A model generated the notes under the pieces. The model saw only the letters and a program-made list of their open reading frames with translations. It was not told the DNA's origin and made no database searches. Below are positions 8,750 through 17,900 of a DNA stretch of 64,000 bases, piece after piece. Each line of letters opens with the position of its first letter. Within the stretch, counting starts at the first letter, position 1. The position numbers and the translations under genes were made by a program. Where the stretch lies: contig JAURMX010000035.1 of NCBI GenBank assembly GCA_030830475.1, forward strand, positions 1-64,000, given 5' to 3'. This DNA is from Candidatus Nanopelagicales bacterium. GTDB lineage: Bacteria; Actinomycetota; Actinomycetes; Nanopelagicales; Nanopelagicaceae.

Positions 8750-9920
8750 ATCAAAATCATTATTCTCTCGTCCGGCATCGGCTTACTACCTGATTCTGGG
8801 TTCAGTAATTGCGCTATCTGCCCTTGGTTTAGTTATGGTTTTGAGCGCCTCCTCAGTCACTGCTTTAAATGAATCAGGTAACTCTTTTGCGATTGTGTTA
8901 CGCCAAAGCTTATTTCTTATTCTTTCGGTGGGAATTGCCTGGGTGGCGATGAAACTTAGAGCAGAGTTGTGGGTTCCTTTATCTCGCCTTTCATTAATTG
9001 TCTCCGCCTTACTTTTGGTTTTACCCCAGGTTCCAGGTTTAGGAAGAGCGGTTGGCGGTAATACCAACTGGATTGGTATCGGTTCATTTACTTTGCAACC
9101 CAGCGAATTCGCCAAGTTCGGCATCATAATTTGGTGCGCTTTGAGATTAAGGATTCATGATCAAAAATCGGAGCAAGGATTGGAAAGTAATGCCGCACCT
9201 TTAATTGTTCCCGGAATTTTAATAGTTATGGTTTTGATTTTAGTAGGTAAGGATTTAGGAACCGCCGTGGTGGTTGCTGGAATCGTCGGAGGAATTTTAT
9301 TTATTGCTGGAATTCCAATGAAGGTGTTTGCCATCCTGGGCGCCGGAATTGGATCGGCTTTTGCTTTCTTGATTCTGACATCAAGTAATCGTATGAACCG
9401 TTTCTCGGCGTTCTTTGACCCTTTCGCGGAGGAGAATTACAAAGGTGTTGGTTGGCAGCAGGCACATAGCATCATGGGATTGGCCTCTGGTGGTGCTTTT
9501 GGAACGGGACTGGGAAGCAGCAAACAAAAATGGGGAAATCTTCCTGCAGCCCATACCGATTTTATTTTCTCTGTGATTGGTGAAGAGTTAGGTTTGCTTG
9601 GAACCATCGCGGTATTGACCTTATTTGCTCTACTCATTTTGGGGATATTTAGAGTGGCGCTACGAGCAAATAACTCCTTTGAGAGATATGCCTGTGCAGG
9701 GGTTGGTTGCTGGCTCTCATTCCAGGTATTACTTAACATCGGAACAGTTATTAGTGTCATGCCGGTTGTTGGAGTCACCTTGCCCTTCATTTCCTACGGC
9801 GGTTCTTCACTCTTGGCTACTTTTTTGGCCATTGGATTTGTCCTCGGCGTTATGCGGCGCGACCCAGAAATTGCCGCTGAAATAAAAGAACGAAAAGCGG
9901 TCCGGGCTGCGAGAGGATAG
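8742..9920 (+). CDS. ftsW: Septal peptidoglycan glycosyltransferase FtsW (SEDS family)
   Basis: SEDS-family polytopic membrane protein of 392 aa that polymerises lipid II at the septum in partnership with FtsI. About ten membrane helices are visible. Conserved family stretches include GNTNWIGIGSFTLQPSEFAK, VGKDLGTAVVV, RMNRFSAFFDPF, the GLGSSKQKWGNLPAAHTDFIF loop, and the terminal NIGTVISVMPVVGVTLPFISYGGSS. Location between murD and murG and the absence of a second SEDS gene here favour FtsW over RodA. It overlaps the end of murD by 8 bases and lies 4 bases upstream of murG. Confidence 0.95.
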   Translation: MSKSKSLFSRPASAYYLILGSVIALSALGLVMVLSASSVTALNESGNSFAIVLRQSLFLILSVGIAWVAMKLRAELWVPLSRLSLIVSALLLVLPQVPGLGRAVGGNTNWIGIGSFTLQPSEFAKFGIIIWCALRLRIHDQKSEQGLESNAAPLIVPGILIVMVLILVGKDLGTAVVVAGIVGGILFIAGIPMKVFAILGAGIGSAFAFLILTSSNRMNRFSAFFDPFAEENYKGVGWQQAHSIMGLASGGAFGTGLGSSKQKWGNLPAAHTDFIFSVIGEELGLLGTIAVLTLFALLILGIFRVALRANNSFERYACAGVGCWLSFQVLLNIGTVISVMPVVGVTLPFISYGGSSLLATFLAIGFVLGVMRRDPEIAAEIKERKAVRAARG

Positions 9921-9924
9921 GGCT

Positions 9925-11040
9925 ATGCCTGCAGCTCCTAACGGAAAATCCATTAAGCCGCAATTGGTTCTGTTGGCCGGCGGCGGAACTGCGGGCCATA
10001 TTGAACCCGCATTAGCGGTTGCGGATGAGATCAAGAAGATTAGAGCGGATATTAACTGCGAATTTCTCGGTACTGATGGCGCATTGGAGGCTCTACTTGT
10101 TCCAAAACGTGGCTACTCACTTCACACGATAAAGAAAGTTGTATTGCCGAGATCCTTAGATGGAGAGATTTTCTTGTTTCCCTTCCGTCTTGTTGTTTCA
10201 ACTGTTCAAGCTATAAAGGCATTGCGTGGTGTGGATCTATTAATTGGTTTCGGTGGATATGTATCAGCTCCTGCATATCTGGCAGCCTATTTCAAAGGTG
10301 TTCCAATTGTGATTCATGAAGCTAATGCCAAACCGGGATGGGCCAACAGACTTGGTCGTGTTTTTGCAAAACTGGTCGCTGTTAATTTTGAAACTGTAAG
10401 AAAGCAATGGCCGGGCGCGGTGCTAACCGGCATGCCGATTCGAAGTTCCCTAAATGAAGTTGCGCAAATTAAGGATCGAGAGAGTTTTAAAAGAGAGCAC
10501 TGCAAAGTTTGGGGATTGGATCCAAAACAGCCACTAGTTGCAGTTTTCGGAGGCTCTCAGGGTTCGCAATATATGAACGGGGTAGTGGCGCAGGCTCTAC
10601 CCGTGCTTTCCAATATTCAGATAATCCATGCCGTAGGAATCAATAATCAGCTTCCTGAAAGAACCGAGAGTTATTTGCCATTGCCGTATTTCCACGACAT
10701 GAATGCAGTCTATGGAAGTGCTGACCTAGTTATAGCTAGAAGTGGAGCGGTCACCTGTTCAGAATTGGCCTCGGTTGGTAGGTTCTCAATCTTGGTTCCT
10801 TTGCCTCACGGAAATGGCGAACAGGTTGATAACGCAAAGGCCTTGCAAGACAAAGGCGCTTCGGTAATGGTGAAAAATGAAGAGTTCACGGCGAATTGGC
10901 TAGTTAGCAACATTAAAGAGACTTTATTAAAAGCCAGCAACTTTAACTCGACTGAGGTCGGATTAAATAGCGGTGCCGCAAGAAGAATTGCAGATCTGGC
11001 CCTGGACGTCTTACAAGCCAATAATGGTGATAGACAATGA
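9925..11040 (+). CDS. murG: UDP-GlcNAc:lipid I N-acetylglucosaminyltransferase MurG
   Basis: Membrane-associated GT-B glycosyltransferase, 371 aa, converting lipid I to lipid II on the cytoplasmic face. The N-terminal domain carries LLAGGGTAGHIEPALAVAD, the family glycine-rich loop, and the second domain has VFGGSQGSQYMN and the donor-site segment ARSGAVTCSELASVGRFSILVPLP. GAGAGGATAG lies just upstream of the ATG. The stop overlaps murC as ATGA. The length is normal for the family. Confidence 0.96.
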   Translation: MPAAPNGKSIKPQLVLLAGGGTAGHIEPALAVADEIKKIRADINCEFLGTDGALEALLVPKRGYSLHTIKKVVLPRSLDGEIFLFPFRLVVSTVQAIKALRGVDLLIGFGGYVSAPAYLAAYFKGVPIVIHEANAKPGWANRLGRVFAKLVAVNFETVRKQWPGAVLTGMPIRSSLNEVAQIKDRESFKREHCKVWGLDPKQPLVAVFGGSQGSQYMNGVVAQALPVLSNIQIIHAVGINNQLPERTESYLPLPYFHDMNAVYGSADLVIARSGAVTCSELASVGRFSILVPLPHGNGEQVDNAKALQDKGASVMVKNEEFTANWLVSNIKETLLKASNFNSTEVGLNSGAARRIADLALDVLQANNGDRQ

Positions 11041-12440
11041 ATAACGGCATCAGTAGAGATTGGCCCAACTCCCATGTCCATTTTGTAGGTATCGGTGGCT
11101 CAGGAATGAGTGGAATTGCTCGAATAATGATCGCCCGCGGTGCCAAGGTCTCCGGCTCTGATCTTAATGATTCGTCGAATCTGGCCGGTTTGCGTAATTT
11201 AGGCATCAACACCTTTGTGGGCCATGATGCAGCAAATGTTGAAGGCGCTAATTTTGTAATTAAATCAAGTGCTATTCCAGATAGTAATGCTGAGCTGATT
11301 GCCGCATCGGCGGCCGGTATTCCGATTTTGGAGAGGGCGCAAGCCTTGTCAGAGTTAATGGTTGGTTATAAATCAGTTGCGGTTGCCGGTACTCACGGGA
11401 AAACTACTACGACATCAATGTTGACCGTGGCGCTGCAGCATTGTGGAGTTGATCCATCCTTTTCTATTGGGGCGACGGTTCGCAACTCTGGGACCAATGC
11501 ACATCAAGGATCGGGGGGTATTTTTGTAGTCGAAGCGGATGAATCAGATGGCTCCTTCATAGCGTATAAACCATTTGGTGCGATTATCACAAATATCGAA
11601 TTGGACCATGTCGATAATTTCTCTGATATTTCAGCAATCGACCAGCTTTTTGCAGAGTTTGTGATGACAATCCAACCTGGAGGTTTTCTAGTCGTATGTA
11701 TTGATGATGCCGGTGTTAAAAGATTGTTTAGAACTCTGACGGTTTTGGAATCCCGAGGTATCGAATTAATTACTTATGGCGAAGAGTTGGATGCTGATCT
11801 GAAGTTGGATCGGATACATGTGGCAGCCAATAACGCCTCCGCTCGAATCACTTGGAAAGGCAGAATTCTGGGGGAGATGGAGCTTGCGATTACCGGACGT
11901 CATAACCTTTTCAACGCTGCAGCAGCTTTGGCATCGGGCCTCAAATTAGGCGCATCGGTTCAGGATTTGTTTGCTGGGTTGAAATTGTTTACCGGCGCAC
12001 GGAGACGATTTGAAATTAAAGGAGTTGCTGGAGGGGTAACAGTTATTGATGATTACGGACATCACCCGACAGAAATCACAGCAACATTGCAGACGGCGCG
12101 GGTCTTTGCCCATTCCGGTCGCGTGATAGCTGTTTTTCAACCCCATAGATACTCCCGAACCAAGGCTTTTTCACAACAGTTTGCTGATTCACTTTCGTTG
12201 GCTGACCACACTTTTTTATTGGAGGTTTATCCAGCCAGCGAAAAGCCTTTAACCGGTGTCACTTCAGCGTTGATTGCAGGCAAGATGGAAAAGGAAAAGG
12301 TGACATATGAACCATCGATGCCGATCGTTGTGGAAAGTGTGGCCCGCTTTGCCAAACCAGGAGATGTGATCATTACCATAGGAGCAGGCGACGTTAATTC
12401 ATTAGGGAAATTGATTTTGACCGCAATCGAAGAGAAGTAA
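11037..12440 (+). CDS. murC: UDP-N-acetylmuramate:L-alanine ligase MurC
   Basis: First amino-acid ligase of the stem peptide, 467 aa, adding L-Ala to UDP-MurNAc in the cytoplasm. The N-terminal domain has HFVGIGGSGMSGIARIM, the ATPase domain has VAGTHGKTTTTSML, followed by EADESDGSF, and the C-terminal domain has DDYGHHPTEI and FQPHRYSRT, all MurC signatures. Its start overlaps murG by ATGA and its stop overlaps ftsQ by TAATG. No ddl gene lies nearby, so D-Ala-D-Ala must be made by a gene elsewhere. Confidence 0.97.
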   Translation: MNNGISRDWPNSHVHFVGIGGSGMSGIARIMIARGAKVSGSDLNDSSNLAGLRNLGINTFVGHDAANVEGANFVIKSSAIPDSNAELIAASAAGIPILERAQALSELMVGYKSVAVAGTHGKTTTTSMLTVALQHCGVDPSFSIGATVRNSGTNAHQGSGGIFVVEADESDGSFIAYKPFGAIITNIELDHVDNFSDISAIDQLFAEFVMTIQPGGFLVVCIDDAGVKRLFRTLTVLESRGIELITYGEELDADLKLDRIHVAANNASARITWKGRILGEMELAITGRHNLFNAAAALASGLKLGASVQDLFAGLKLFTGARRRFEIKGVAGGVTVIDDYGHHPTEITATLQTARVFAHSGRVIAVFQPHRYSRTKAFSQQFADSLSLADHTFLLEVYPASEKPLTGVTSALIAGKMEKEKVTYEPSMPIVVESVARFAKPGDVIITIGAGDVNSLGKLILTAIEEK

Positions 12441-13180
12441 TGGCAAAAATCATTAAAGCACCCGTATTGGTGTTGAGCATTGTAATTCTGGCCCTAGCTA
12501 CCTATATCTTGGGGTGGAGCCAAATTTTTACAGTAGAGAAAATCATTATCGACAGTAAAGATAAGAAAATCGTCAAAGATGTTATGGATAAAATAACCAA
12601 ACAACCTGCTGTGGTTGAGATTGGTCAACCTTTAGCGCGTGTTGATCGCCGCGAAATAGCTACCCGATTAAGAGAGATGCTATGGGTGGAAAACATAAAA
12701 TTGGAACGCAGGCTTCTCTCTGGCGAGTTACATATCTCAATAATTGCCCGCGACCCAATTGGCAGATTGATTCCGAGGGACAGTACCAATGTGAATTCGA
12801 TTGGATTTATAGACCAAGATTTAGAGAACTTCTATCTTCCCACCGAAGCGGTAGCCCGTGCCTTGGCTGCGGGTGAGTGGTCAGAGATGCCTGAGATATC
12901 AATTCAAAATGACAGCCGGGAGTTGCGCTCTGACATCGCGCAGTTGATAAAGACTCTGCAAGGCAAATCGCTAAAAGTTGAAAGGGTCAACGCTAAGGAC
13001 CAAATTTCAATCTCTACCAAGTTGGTCAATCAGGGGCGGAGATTGGATATTTCCTGGGGAAGTGTCAAAGATCTAGAGCTTAAAATCGAGATTATGAATC
13101 GCCTTTTAGAGTTAAAGGCAAATAAATCGGTGAAAAATCTAAATCTTTCCAATCCAACATCTCCAATTGTGAGCAGATAA
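12440..13180 (+). CDS. ftsQ: Cell division protein FtsQ/DivIB
   Basis: Bitopic division protein of 246 aa. One transmembrane helix (APVLVLSIVILALATYILGW, about 7-27) precedes an extracytoplasmic POTRA-like domain (IFTVEKIIIDSK onward) and a beta domain. Segments such as ATRLREMLWVENIKLERRLLSGELHISI and the following ARDPIGRL match the FtsQ family. It would scaffold the FtsQLB complex in the divisome. The start overlaps the murC stop by one base. After its stop comes an A-rich stretch of about 30 bases and then the ftsZ promoter, so it appears to be the last gene of the long coupled run. Confidence 0.9.
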   Translation: MAKIIKAPVLVLSIVILALATYILGWSQIFTVEKIIIDSKDKKIVKDVMDKITKQPAVVEIGQPLARVDRREIATRLREMLWVENIKLERRLLSGELHISIIARDPIGRLIPRDSTNVNSIGFIDQDLENFYLPTEAVARALAAGEWSEMPEISIQNDSRELRSDIAQLIKTLQGKSLKVERVNAKDQISISTKLVNQGRRLDISWGSVKDLELKIEIMNRLLELKANKSVKNLNLSNPTSPIVSR

Positions 13181-13218
13181 ATAAATCAAAACAAAAAAAT
13201 AAAAGCCTGTGTCGGTGT

Positions 13219-13247
13219 TTGCTTGTGATGCACCGCCCGCCTACTTT
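13219..13247 (+). promoter_or_regulatory. ftsZ promoter and leader
   Basis: The -35 TTGCTT (13219-13224) and -10 TACTTT (13242-13247) are separated by exactly 17 bases, placing the start of transcription near 13254 and giving ftsZ a leader of about 60 nt. The leader contains the AT-rich repeat-like element CTAAGTCTAAAGTTGAG followed by TTAGGGTTTGAGGAGAGG, which ends in the ribosome-binding site. This is the clearest -35/-10 pair in the window. Confidence 0.6.
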
Positions 13248-13314
13248 TGCGCGCACAATAAAAGGAAACTCTAAGTCTAAAGTTGAGAATTAGGGTTTGA
13301 GGAGAGGCGAAAAA

Positions 13315-14445
13315 GTGGCGACACCACAGAACTATTTAGCGGTCATCAAAGTTGTTGGAATTGGTGGCGGTGGAGTTAACGCAGTTAATCGAATGATTGA
13401 TGCTGGATTAAAAGGCGTTGAATTTATTGCGATTAATACTGATGCTCAAGCGCTTCTCATGAGTGATGCCGATGTGAAATTAGATATTGGCAGAAAATTA
13501 ACACGTGGTCTTGGTGCAGGTGCTGCACCTGAAATTGGTAAGCAAGCTGCGATGGATCATGCCGAAGAAATTGAAGAGGTGCTGCGCGGCTCTGACATGG
13601 TCTTTGTTACCGCAGGTGAAGGTGGCGGAACTGGAACAGGTGGCGCACCTGTTGTTGCGAAAATTGCTAAAGAGTTAGGTGCCTTAACAGTAGGTGTTGT
13701 AACCCGACCTTTTAGTTTTGAAGGAAAGAGAAGAGCTACGCAAGCAGAAGAGGGAATTGAAAGTCTTCGCAAAGAGGTTGACACTTTAATTGTTATTCCA
13801 AATGACCGTTTGCTTTCCATCTCCGACCGTTCCATCTCTGCGCCAGAGGCTTTCAAAACCGCGGATCAGGTTTTGTTATCTGGTGTTCAAGGAATTACTG
13901 ATCTAATTACAACCCCTGGTTTAATCAATCTTGATTTTGCTGATGTGAAGAGTGTTATGGATGGTGCAGGATCTGCATTAATGGGAATTGGTTCAGCTCG
14001 AGGAGAGGCCAGAGCCACACGCGCTGCAGAGCTTGCTATCTCATCACCATTGCTGGAGGCTTCGATTGATGGAGCTCATGGGGTTTTACTCTCTATCGCA
14101 GGCGGCTCTGATTTAGGTTTGTTTGAAATTAGTGAGGCTGCGGAATTGGTAGCAAAATGTGCACATCCCGATGCCAATATTATTTTCGGTACTGTTATTG
14201 ATGATGCACTTGGTGATGAGGTTCGGGTTACCGTTATTGCCGCAGGTTTTGATGGTGGCGCACCGAAAAAGGTCTCAGTTCCGGTGATTTCTACCGCAAG
14301 CTTGAATGGTCAGGCCGATCCGATTCCAGCAAATGATCCGATCGCTGTGGCGATGGAGACTCCTCAAACTCCGACGAGACGTCGGATAACCTTTGAAGAA
14401 CTCGTCTCTGAGGATGAAATCGATATCCCTGATTTCATGAAGTAA
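13315..14445 (+). CDS. ftsZ: Cell division GTPase FtsZ
   Basis: Tubulin-like GTPase forming the Z-ring; 376 aa from the GTG at 13315. The start is set by GAGGAGAGG at 13299-13307 and by resemblance to actinobacterial FtsZ ([15 protein letters not shown]); a TTG at 13297 lies upstream of that ribosome-binding site. The GTP-binding signature [11 protein letters not shown], the T7-loop [11 protein letters not shown] and the C-terminal conserved peptide DIPDFMK (binding SepF and other partners) after a short linker are all present. The upstream promoter and strong ribosome-binding site suggest higher expression than the rest of the cluster. Confidence 0.98.
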   Translation: MATPQNYLAVIKVVGIGGGGVNAVNRMIDAGLKGVEFIAINTDAQALLMSDADVKLDIGRKLTRGLGAGAAPEIGKQAAMDHAEEIEEVLRGSDMVFVTAGEGGGTGTGGAPVVAKIAKELGALTVGVVTRPFSFEGKRRATQAEEGIESLRKEVDTLIVIPNDRLLSISDRSISAPEAFKTADQVLLSGVQGITDLITTPGLINLDFADVKSVMDGAGSALMGIGSARGEARATRAAELAISSPLLEASIDGAHGVLLSIAGGSDLGLFEISEAAELVAKCAHPDANIIFGTVIDDALGDEVRVTVIAAGFDGGAPKKVSVPVISTASLNGQADPIPANDPIAVAMETPQTPTRRRITFEELVSEDEIDIPDFMK

Positions 14446-14453
14446 GAAACTTC

Positions 14454-15152
14454 ATGTCGAGGGCGGTTTTTACCTCGCGGGAGGGCGGCGTCAGTAAGGC
14501 GCCATATGACTCATTCAATTTAGCTTCCCATGTGGGCGATGCAGCTGAGTCCGTAATGTTAAATCGCATGGAGTTAGCAAAAAGAATTGGATTATCAGCA
14601 GAGAGTATTTTTTACATGAATCAGGTTCATGGTGCCGAAGTTGCTGAAATCAAGGCGGATTCAGATTCTAATTTTGCCCCTTCGGTCGATGCCCTTTTCA
14701 CTTTGGAAAAAAGGTTTGCTTTAGTAACTCTTATAGCAGATTGTGTTCCATTGCTGTTGCATGGCCCCAACGCAGTTGCAGCCGTTCATGTAGGACGTAA
14801 AGGTCTGGTAGCCGGTGTCTTCCAACAAACTTTGCAGCATTTCATTAAACATGGCATAGCGAGCTCCGAGGTATCTGCGGAGATCGGTGCCTCAATTTGT
14901 GCAAATTGCTACGAGGTAGATATCGATGTTTATGAAGATGTCACCTCGAAAGTTCCAGCAGCGGCCACTAAAAATACCTCCCAAAATGGAAAACCCTGTT
15001 TAGGCGTAGAGGCAGGGTTAATAACTTTGCTTGAGCGAAGTGGAATTAATTGGAGCTCTGTCAATAAATGCACGCTCCACGACCCTGGCTTTTTTTCATA
15101 TCGGCGGGACGGCATAACGGGACGCCAAGCTGGCGTTATCTGGCTAGAGTAG
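14454..15152 (+). CDS. pgeF: Multicopper-oxidase-like/purine nucleoside phosphorylase protein PgeF (YfiH family)
   Basis: Cytoplasmic protein of 232 aa of the DUF152/YfiH family. Members have been described as metal-dependent purine nucleoside phosphorylase/adenosine deaminase and, in E. coli, as a peptidoglycan-precursor editing factor. The metal-site residues are visible in MNQVHGAEV, LIADCVPLLLHG, AAVHVGRKGLVAG and ICANCYEVD. The usual AHAGWRG box is altered to VHVGRKG, but the His is retained. It follows ftsZ after 8 bases, the conserved actinobacterial position. No good ribosome-binding site is present; the ATG lies next to the small inverted repeat GAAGT/ACTTC. Confidence 0.85.
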   Translation: MSRAVFTSREGGVSKAPYDSFNLASHVGDAAESVMLNRMELAKRIGLSAESIFYMNQVHGAEVAEIKADSDSNFAPSVDALFTLEKRFALVTLIADCVPLLLHGPNAVAAVHVGRKGLVAGVFQQTLQHFIKHGIASSEVSAEIGASICANCYEVDIDVYEDVTSKVPAAATKNTSQNGKPCLGVEAGLITLLERSGINWSSVNKCTLHDPGFFSYRRDGITGRQAGVIWLE

Positions 15153-15162
15153 GTTTCAAATT

Positions 15163-15834
15163 ATGGATCGAGGTGCGGAGTTATCTACTCGCTTAGAAGC
15201 GGTCAAATCTGAACTTCCCTCCACAGTGACCTTAATCGTTGTAACAAAAACCTTTCCAAGTAGCGATGCTGAGATTCTTTATGCCCTTGGCCAAAGGCAT
15301 TTTGGCGAAAATAGAGACTCTGAAGGGGCAGATAAATCAGAGCAACTTCCCGACGATGCGATCTGGCACTTTCAAGGTGGAGTTCAAAGCAACAAACTCA
15401 AATCCATTGTTAAGTGGAGTGATTACATTCACTCATTGGATGATTTATCCCATGCCAAAAGAATTTCTCAATATGCGCAGGAGCTCGACAAGAGGCAACG
15501 CTGCTTTATTCAGGTAAATCTCGATGAAGGGCAGGAGCGTCCTGGTCAACGTAGCGGTGTTAAGCCCCATCAATTAATGGAGTTTGCCTCTGCAACAGCA
15601 GGGCTCTTGGGCTTAGAGATTGTGGGGGTAATGGGGGTTGGGCCGCTGCATGGCGACCCCAATCTGGCGTTCGCAAACCTGAATAAAAGCAGCCTTGCGC
15701 TGCAACAAGAGATCCCGTCTGCGAATTACATCTCAGCTGGAATGAGTGGAGATTACAAAATCGCTATTGAACATGGTGCGACACATATCAGGCTAGGCAG
15801 CTCAATACTGGGTAGCCGAAGCCCCGCGCCATAA
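15163..15834 (+). CDS. PLP homeostasis protein (YggS/PLPBP family)
   Basis: Pyridoxal-5'-phosphate-binding protein of 223 aa with a single alanine-racemase-like barrel and no catalytic C-terminal domain. The PLP lysine is in LIVVTKTFPSSD, and family motifs HFGENR, WHFQGGVQSNKLKSI (normally HxIGxLQxNK), GLEIVGVMGVGPL and AGMSGDYKIAIEHGATHIRLGSSILG follow. It buffers free PLP and affects amino-acid metabolism. It sits between pgeF and sepF, a conserved arrangement. GAGTAGG upstream of the ATG is a plausible ribosome-binding site. Confidence 0.92.
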   Translation: MDRGAELSTRLEAVKSELPSTVTLIVVTKTFPSSDAEILYALGQRHFGENRDSEGADKSEQLPDDAIWHFQGGVQSNKLKSIVKWSDYIHSLDDLSHAKRISQYAQELDKRQRCFIQVNLDEGQERPGQRSGVKPHQLMEFASATAGLLGLEIVGVMGVGPLHGDPNLAFANLNKSSLALQQEIPSANYISAGMSGDYKIAIEHGATHIRLGSSILGSRSPAP

Positions 15835-15837
15835 AAT
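15832..15837 (+). promoter_or_regulatory. Leaderless -10 element for sepF
   Basis: TAAAAT overlaps the stop codon of the preceding gene and lies 6 bases before the sepF ATG. Transcription would begin at or next to the start codon. There is no ribosome-binding site in the gap. Confidence 0.5.
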
Positions 15838-15843
15838 TACGGT

Positions 15844-16302
15844 ATGTCTAATGCGCTAAGAAGAATGACCAATTACTTAGGTCTTACAGAGGATGATGGA
15901 TCGGTTCAAGAGTCTGTAGCCGTCCGACCTAAAGCAGCACCAGCTAAGAGAAGTACACCCGCTCTCAGTGTTGCCCCTCAACTTCCAATTGCTCAAACCT
16001 CAGTTTCCTCCGAATCAGCTCCAATTGATCGGATTGTCACAATTACTCCACGTTTTTACAGTGAGGCTCGTGCCATCGGAGAGTTTTACAGAGAAGGCAA
16101 TCCAGTCATCATGAATTTGAGTGACATGGAGGAGTCGGAGCGCAAGCGTTTAATTGATTTTGCATCGGGCCTGGTTTTCGGTCACGCAGGAACAATCGAG
16201 CGCGTAACCTCAAAAGTTTTCCTGCTTTCTCCACCAAATGTGATGGTTAGCTCCGAGGATAAAACCGCGGCTGCCAACGCTAGTCTTTTCAATCAGAGCT
16301 GA
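15844..16302 (+). CDS. sepF: Cell division protein SepF
   Basis: Membrane-binding FtsZ anchor of 152 aa. The short N-terminal region MSNALRRMTNYLGL can form the membrane-targeting amphipathic helix. A Pro/Ala/Ser-rich linker follows, then the DUF552 domain from about residue 60: ITPRFYSEARAIGEFYREG, VIMNLSDM, RKRLIDFASGLVFG and FLLSPPNV. It polymerises and tethers FtsZ through the C-terminal peptide of FtsZ. Actinobacteria generally lack FtsA and ZipA, so SepF is the main membrane anchor there. It is next to yggT as in other Actinobacteria. Confidence 0.95.
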   Translation: MSNALRRMTNYLGLTEDDGSVQESVAVRPKAAPAKRSTPALSVAPQLPIAQTSVSSESAPIDRIVTITPRFYSEARAIGEFYREGNPVIMNLSDMEESERKRLIDFASGLVFGHAGTIERVTSKVFLLSPPNVMVSSEDKTAAANASLFNQS

Positions 16303-16314
16303 TAAAAACCTGCA

Positions 16315-16593
16315 GTGATCAGCATAACTAGTTGGATCGTACTTGCCTTAAATCTTTTTCTACTCGCACTCTTTCTACGTTTGATTTTGGATTATGTCCG
16401 GATGTTTAAGCCAGGTTGGAGACCGCGCGGAATTATTCTGCCACTTGCGGAAATCATTTATATGATTACCGACAAACCACTGAGTTTTGTAAGAAGGTTT
16501 ATTCCACCTCTACGCCTAGGCGGAATAGCGCTAGATTTGTCATTCATCGTTTTGTTTTTCGGCACTCAAATTCTCATCGCATTTCTTGCCTAA
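16315..16593 (+). CDS. YggT family membrane protein
   Basis: Small integral membrane protein of 92 aa starting at a GTG, with two hydrophobic helices (about 4-26 and 70-91) flanking RMFKPGWRPRGIILPLAEIIYMITDKPLSFVRRFIPP. The DKPL..RRFIPPLRLGGIALDLSFIV stretch is the family signature. YggT proteins have been linked to osmotic tolerance and division but the exact role is unclear. It closes the division-gene block; in many Actinobacteria divIVA/wag31 is the next gene, but here kynU follows. Confidence 0.9.
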   Translation: MISITSWIVLALNLFLLALFLRLILDYVRMFKPGWRPRGIILPLAEIIYMITDKPLSFVRRFIPPLRLGGIALDLSFIVLFFGTQILIAFLA

Positions 16594-16621
16594 AGCCTTC
16601 TCAACTCATATCTATCTAACC

Positions 16622-16627
16622 TAGACT
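16622..16627 (+). promoter_or_regulatory. Leaderless -10 element for kynU-kynA
   Basis: TAGACT ends 7 bases before the kynU ATG, the spacing of a leaderless actinobacterial promoter. No convincing -35 is seen. It would drive kynU and the overlapping kynA. Confidence 0.45.
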
Positions 16628-16634
16628 GCGGAGC

Positions 16635-17900
16635 ATGCAGCGCTCTGAAGCACTTCAACTCGATGAGCAGGATCCTCTTCGTGAGTATCGCAACCAGTTT
16701 GTTATTACCGATCCCCATACCTGCTACTTGGATGGAAACTCACTAGGCCGATTGCCCCATGCGACGGTAAAGGCGGTCAATGATTTTTTGACTCAAGAAT
16801 GGGGTCCAGAGGTAGTAACTGGTTGGAGCCATTGGGTTGATGAAGCACAATCTGCGGGAGATTTGATTGGTAGAAGCTCACTAGGAGCTGCTGCGGGTCA
16901 GATTTTGGCCTGCGACACAACCTCAGTTAACTTCTATCAATTGGCGAGCGCTGCGATTAAAGCGCGACCAGATCGAAAAACCATAATTATCGATGCCGCT
17001 AATTTCCCCACCGATCGTTACATAATGCAAGGTCTCGCGCAACAACATAACTTAAAGCTTGTGGTGATTGATAATGAAGATCCCAAGGTTGCCACGAATG
17101 AATTAATCACCCCCGAAGTTTTGGCACCATATCTAAATGATGATGTAGCTCTTGTCAGCCTAGAAGTTGTGCAGTACCGCTCAGGTGCTAGACAGGATAT
17201 AAAAGCTTTAACGGATTTAGTGCGATCTCACGGAGCACTGCTCTTATGGGATGCGGCTCATGCGGTTGGATCTGTTGAGATGAATTTTGATGACAATGGT
17301 GTAGATCTAGCGGTTGGCTGTACATATAAGTATGGAAACTCAGGTCCTGGCGCACCCGCCTGGTTGTATGTCTCAAAGCGGATACAAAATGAGTTGCGGG
17401 TACCAATACAAGGCTGGTTTGCACAAAGAGATCAATTCGCCATGGGACCAGCATTTGAAAAGGATGAAAGTATTCGTGGCTTTCAAATCGCTAGCCCATC
17501 TTTGATCGGTCTGCGTTGCATCAAATCCGCATTTGAAATGATTGAAGCAGCGGGGATTCAAGAGATTGAAAGAAAAGCTGCGCGCGGCACCCAGATGATG
17601 ATTGATTTATATGATTTATGGCTTAAACCACTGGGCTTTGAGTTAAACACGCCACGAAACTCCAAACAGCGCGGTGGACATATATCTCTGGTGCATGCAG
17701 ATGCCGAACAAATTGCGGTCGCGCTTCGCGAGTTTGCTGATGTGATTCCGGATTATCGAGTTCCAAATTCAATCAGGGTTGCAATTTCTCCTTTGGCCAC
17801 CTCCTATGTAGAGGTTTATGACGGGTTTGAAAGATTGCGTGATCTAGTCAGTTCTGGTCAGTATCGCAAAGTAAAGACTGGAGGCTCTCGCGTCACATGA
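16635..17900 (+). CDS. kynU: Kynureninase
   Basis: PLP-dependent aminotransferase-fold enzyme of 421 aa that cleaves L-kynurenine to anthranilate and L-alanine. Visible family features are YLDGNSLGRLPHATV near the N-terminus, WGPEVVTGWSHWVDEA, IIDAANFPTDRYIMQG, LLWDAAHAVGSVEM with the PLP-binding Asp, and the Schiff-base lysine K232 in TYKYGNSGPGAPAW. GWFAQRDQFAMGPAFE and the C-terminal HISLVHADAEQIA with PNSIRVAISPL complete the match. Its stop overlaps kynA by ATGA, so the two are an operon. A kynurenine formamidase is not present here. Confidence 0.95.
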   Translation: MQRSEALQLDEQDPLREYRNQFVITDPHTCYLDGNSLGRLPHATVKAVNDFLTQEWGPEVVTGWSHWVDEAQSAGDLIGRSSLGAAAGQILACDTTSVNFYQLASAAIKARPDRKTIIIDAANFPTDRYIMQGLAQQHNLKLVVIDNEDPKVATNELITPEVLAPYLNDDVALVSLEVVQYRSGARQDIKALTDLVRSHGALLLWDAAHAVGSVEMNFDDNGVDLAVGCTYKYGNSGPGAPAWLYVSKRIQNELRVPIQGWFAQRDQFAMGPAFEKDESIRGFQIASPSLIGLRCIKSAFEMIEAAGIQEIERKAARGTQMMIDLYDLWLKPLGFELNTPRNSKQRGGHISLVHADAEQIAVALREFADVIPDYRVPNSIRVAISPLATSYVEVYDGFERLRDLVSSGQYRKVKTGGSRVT

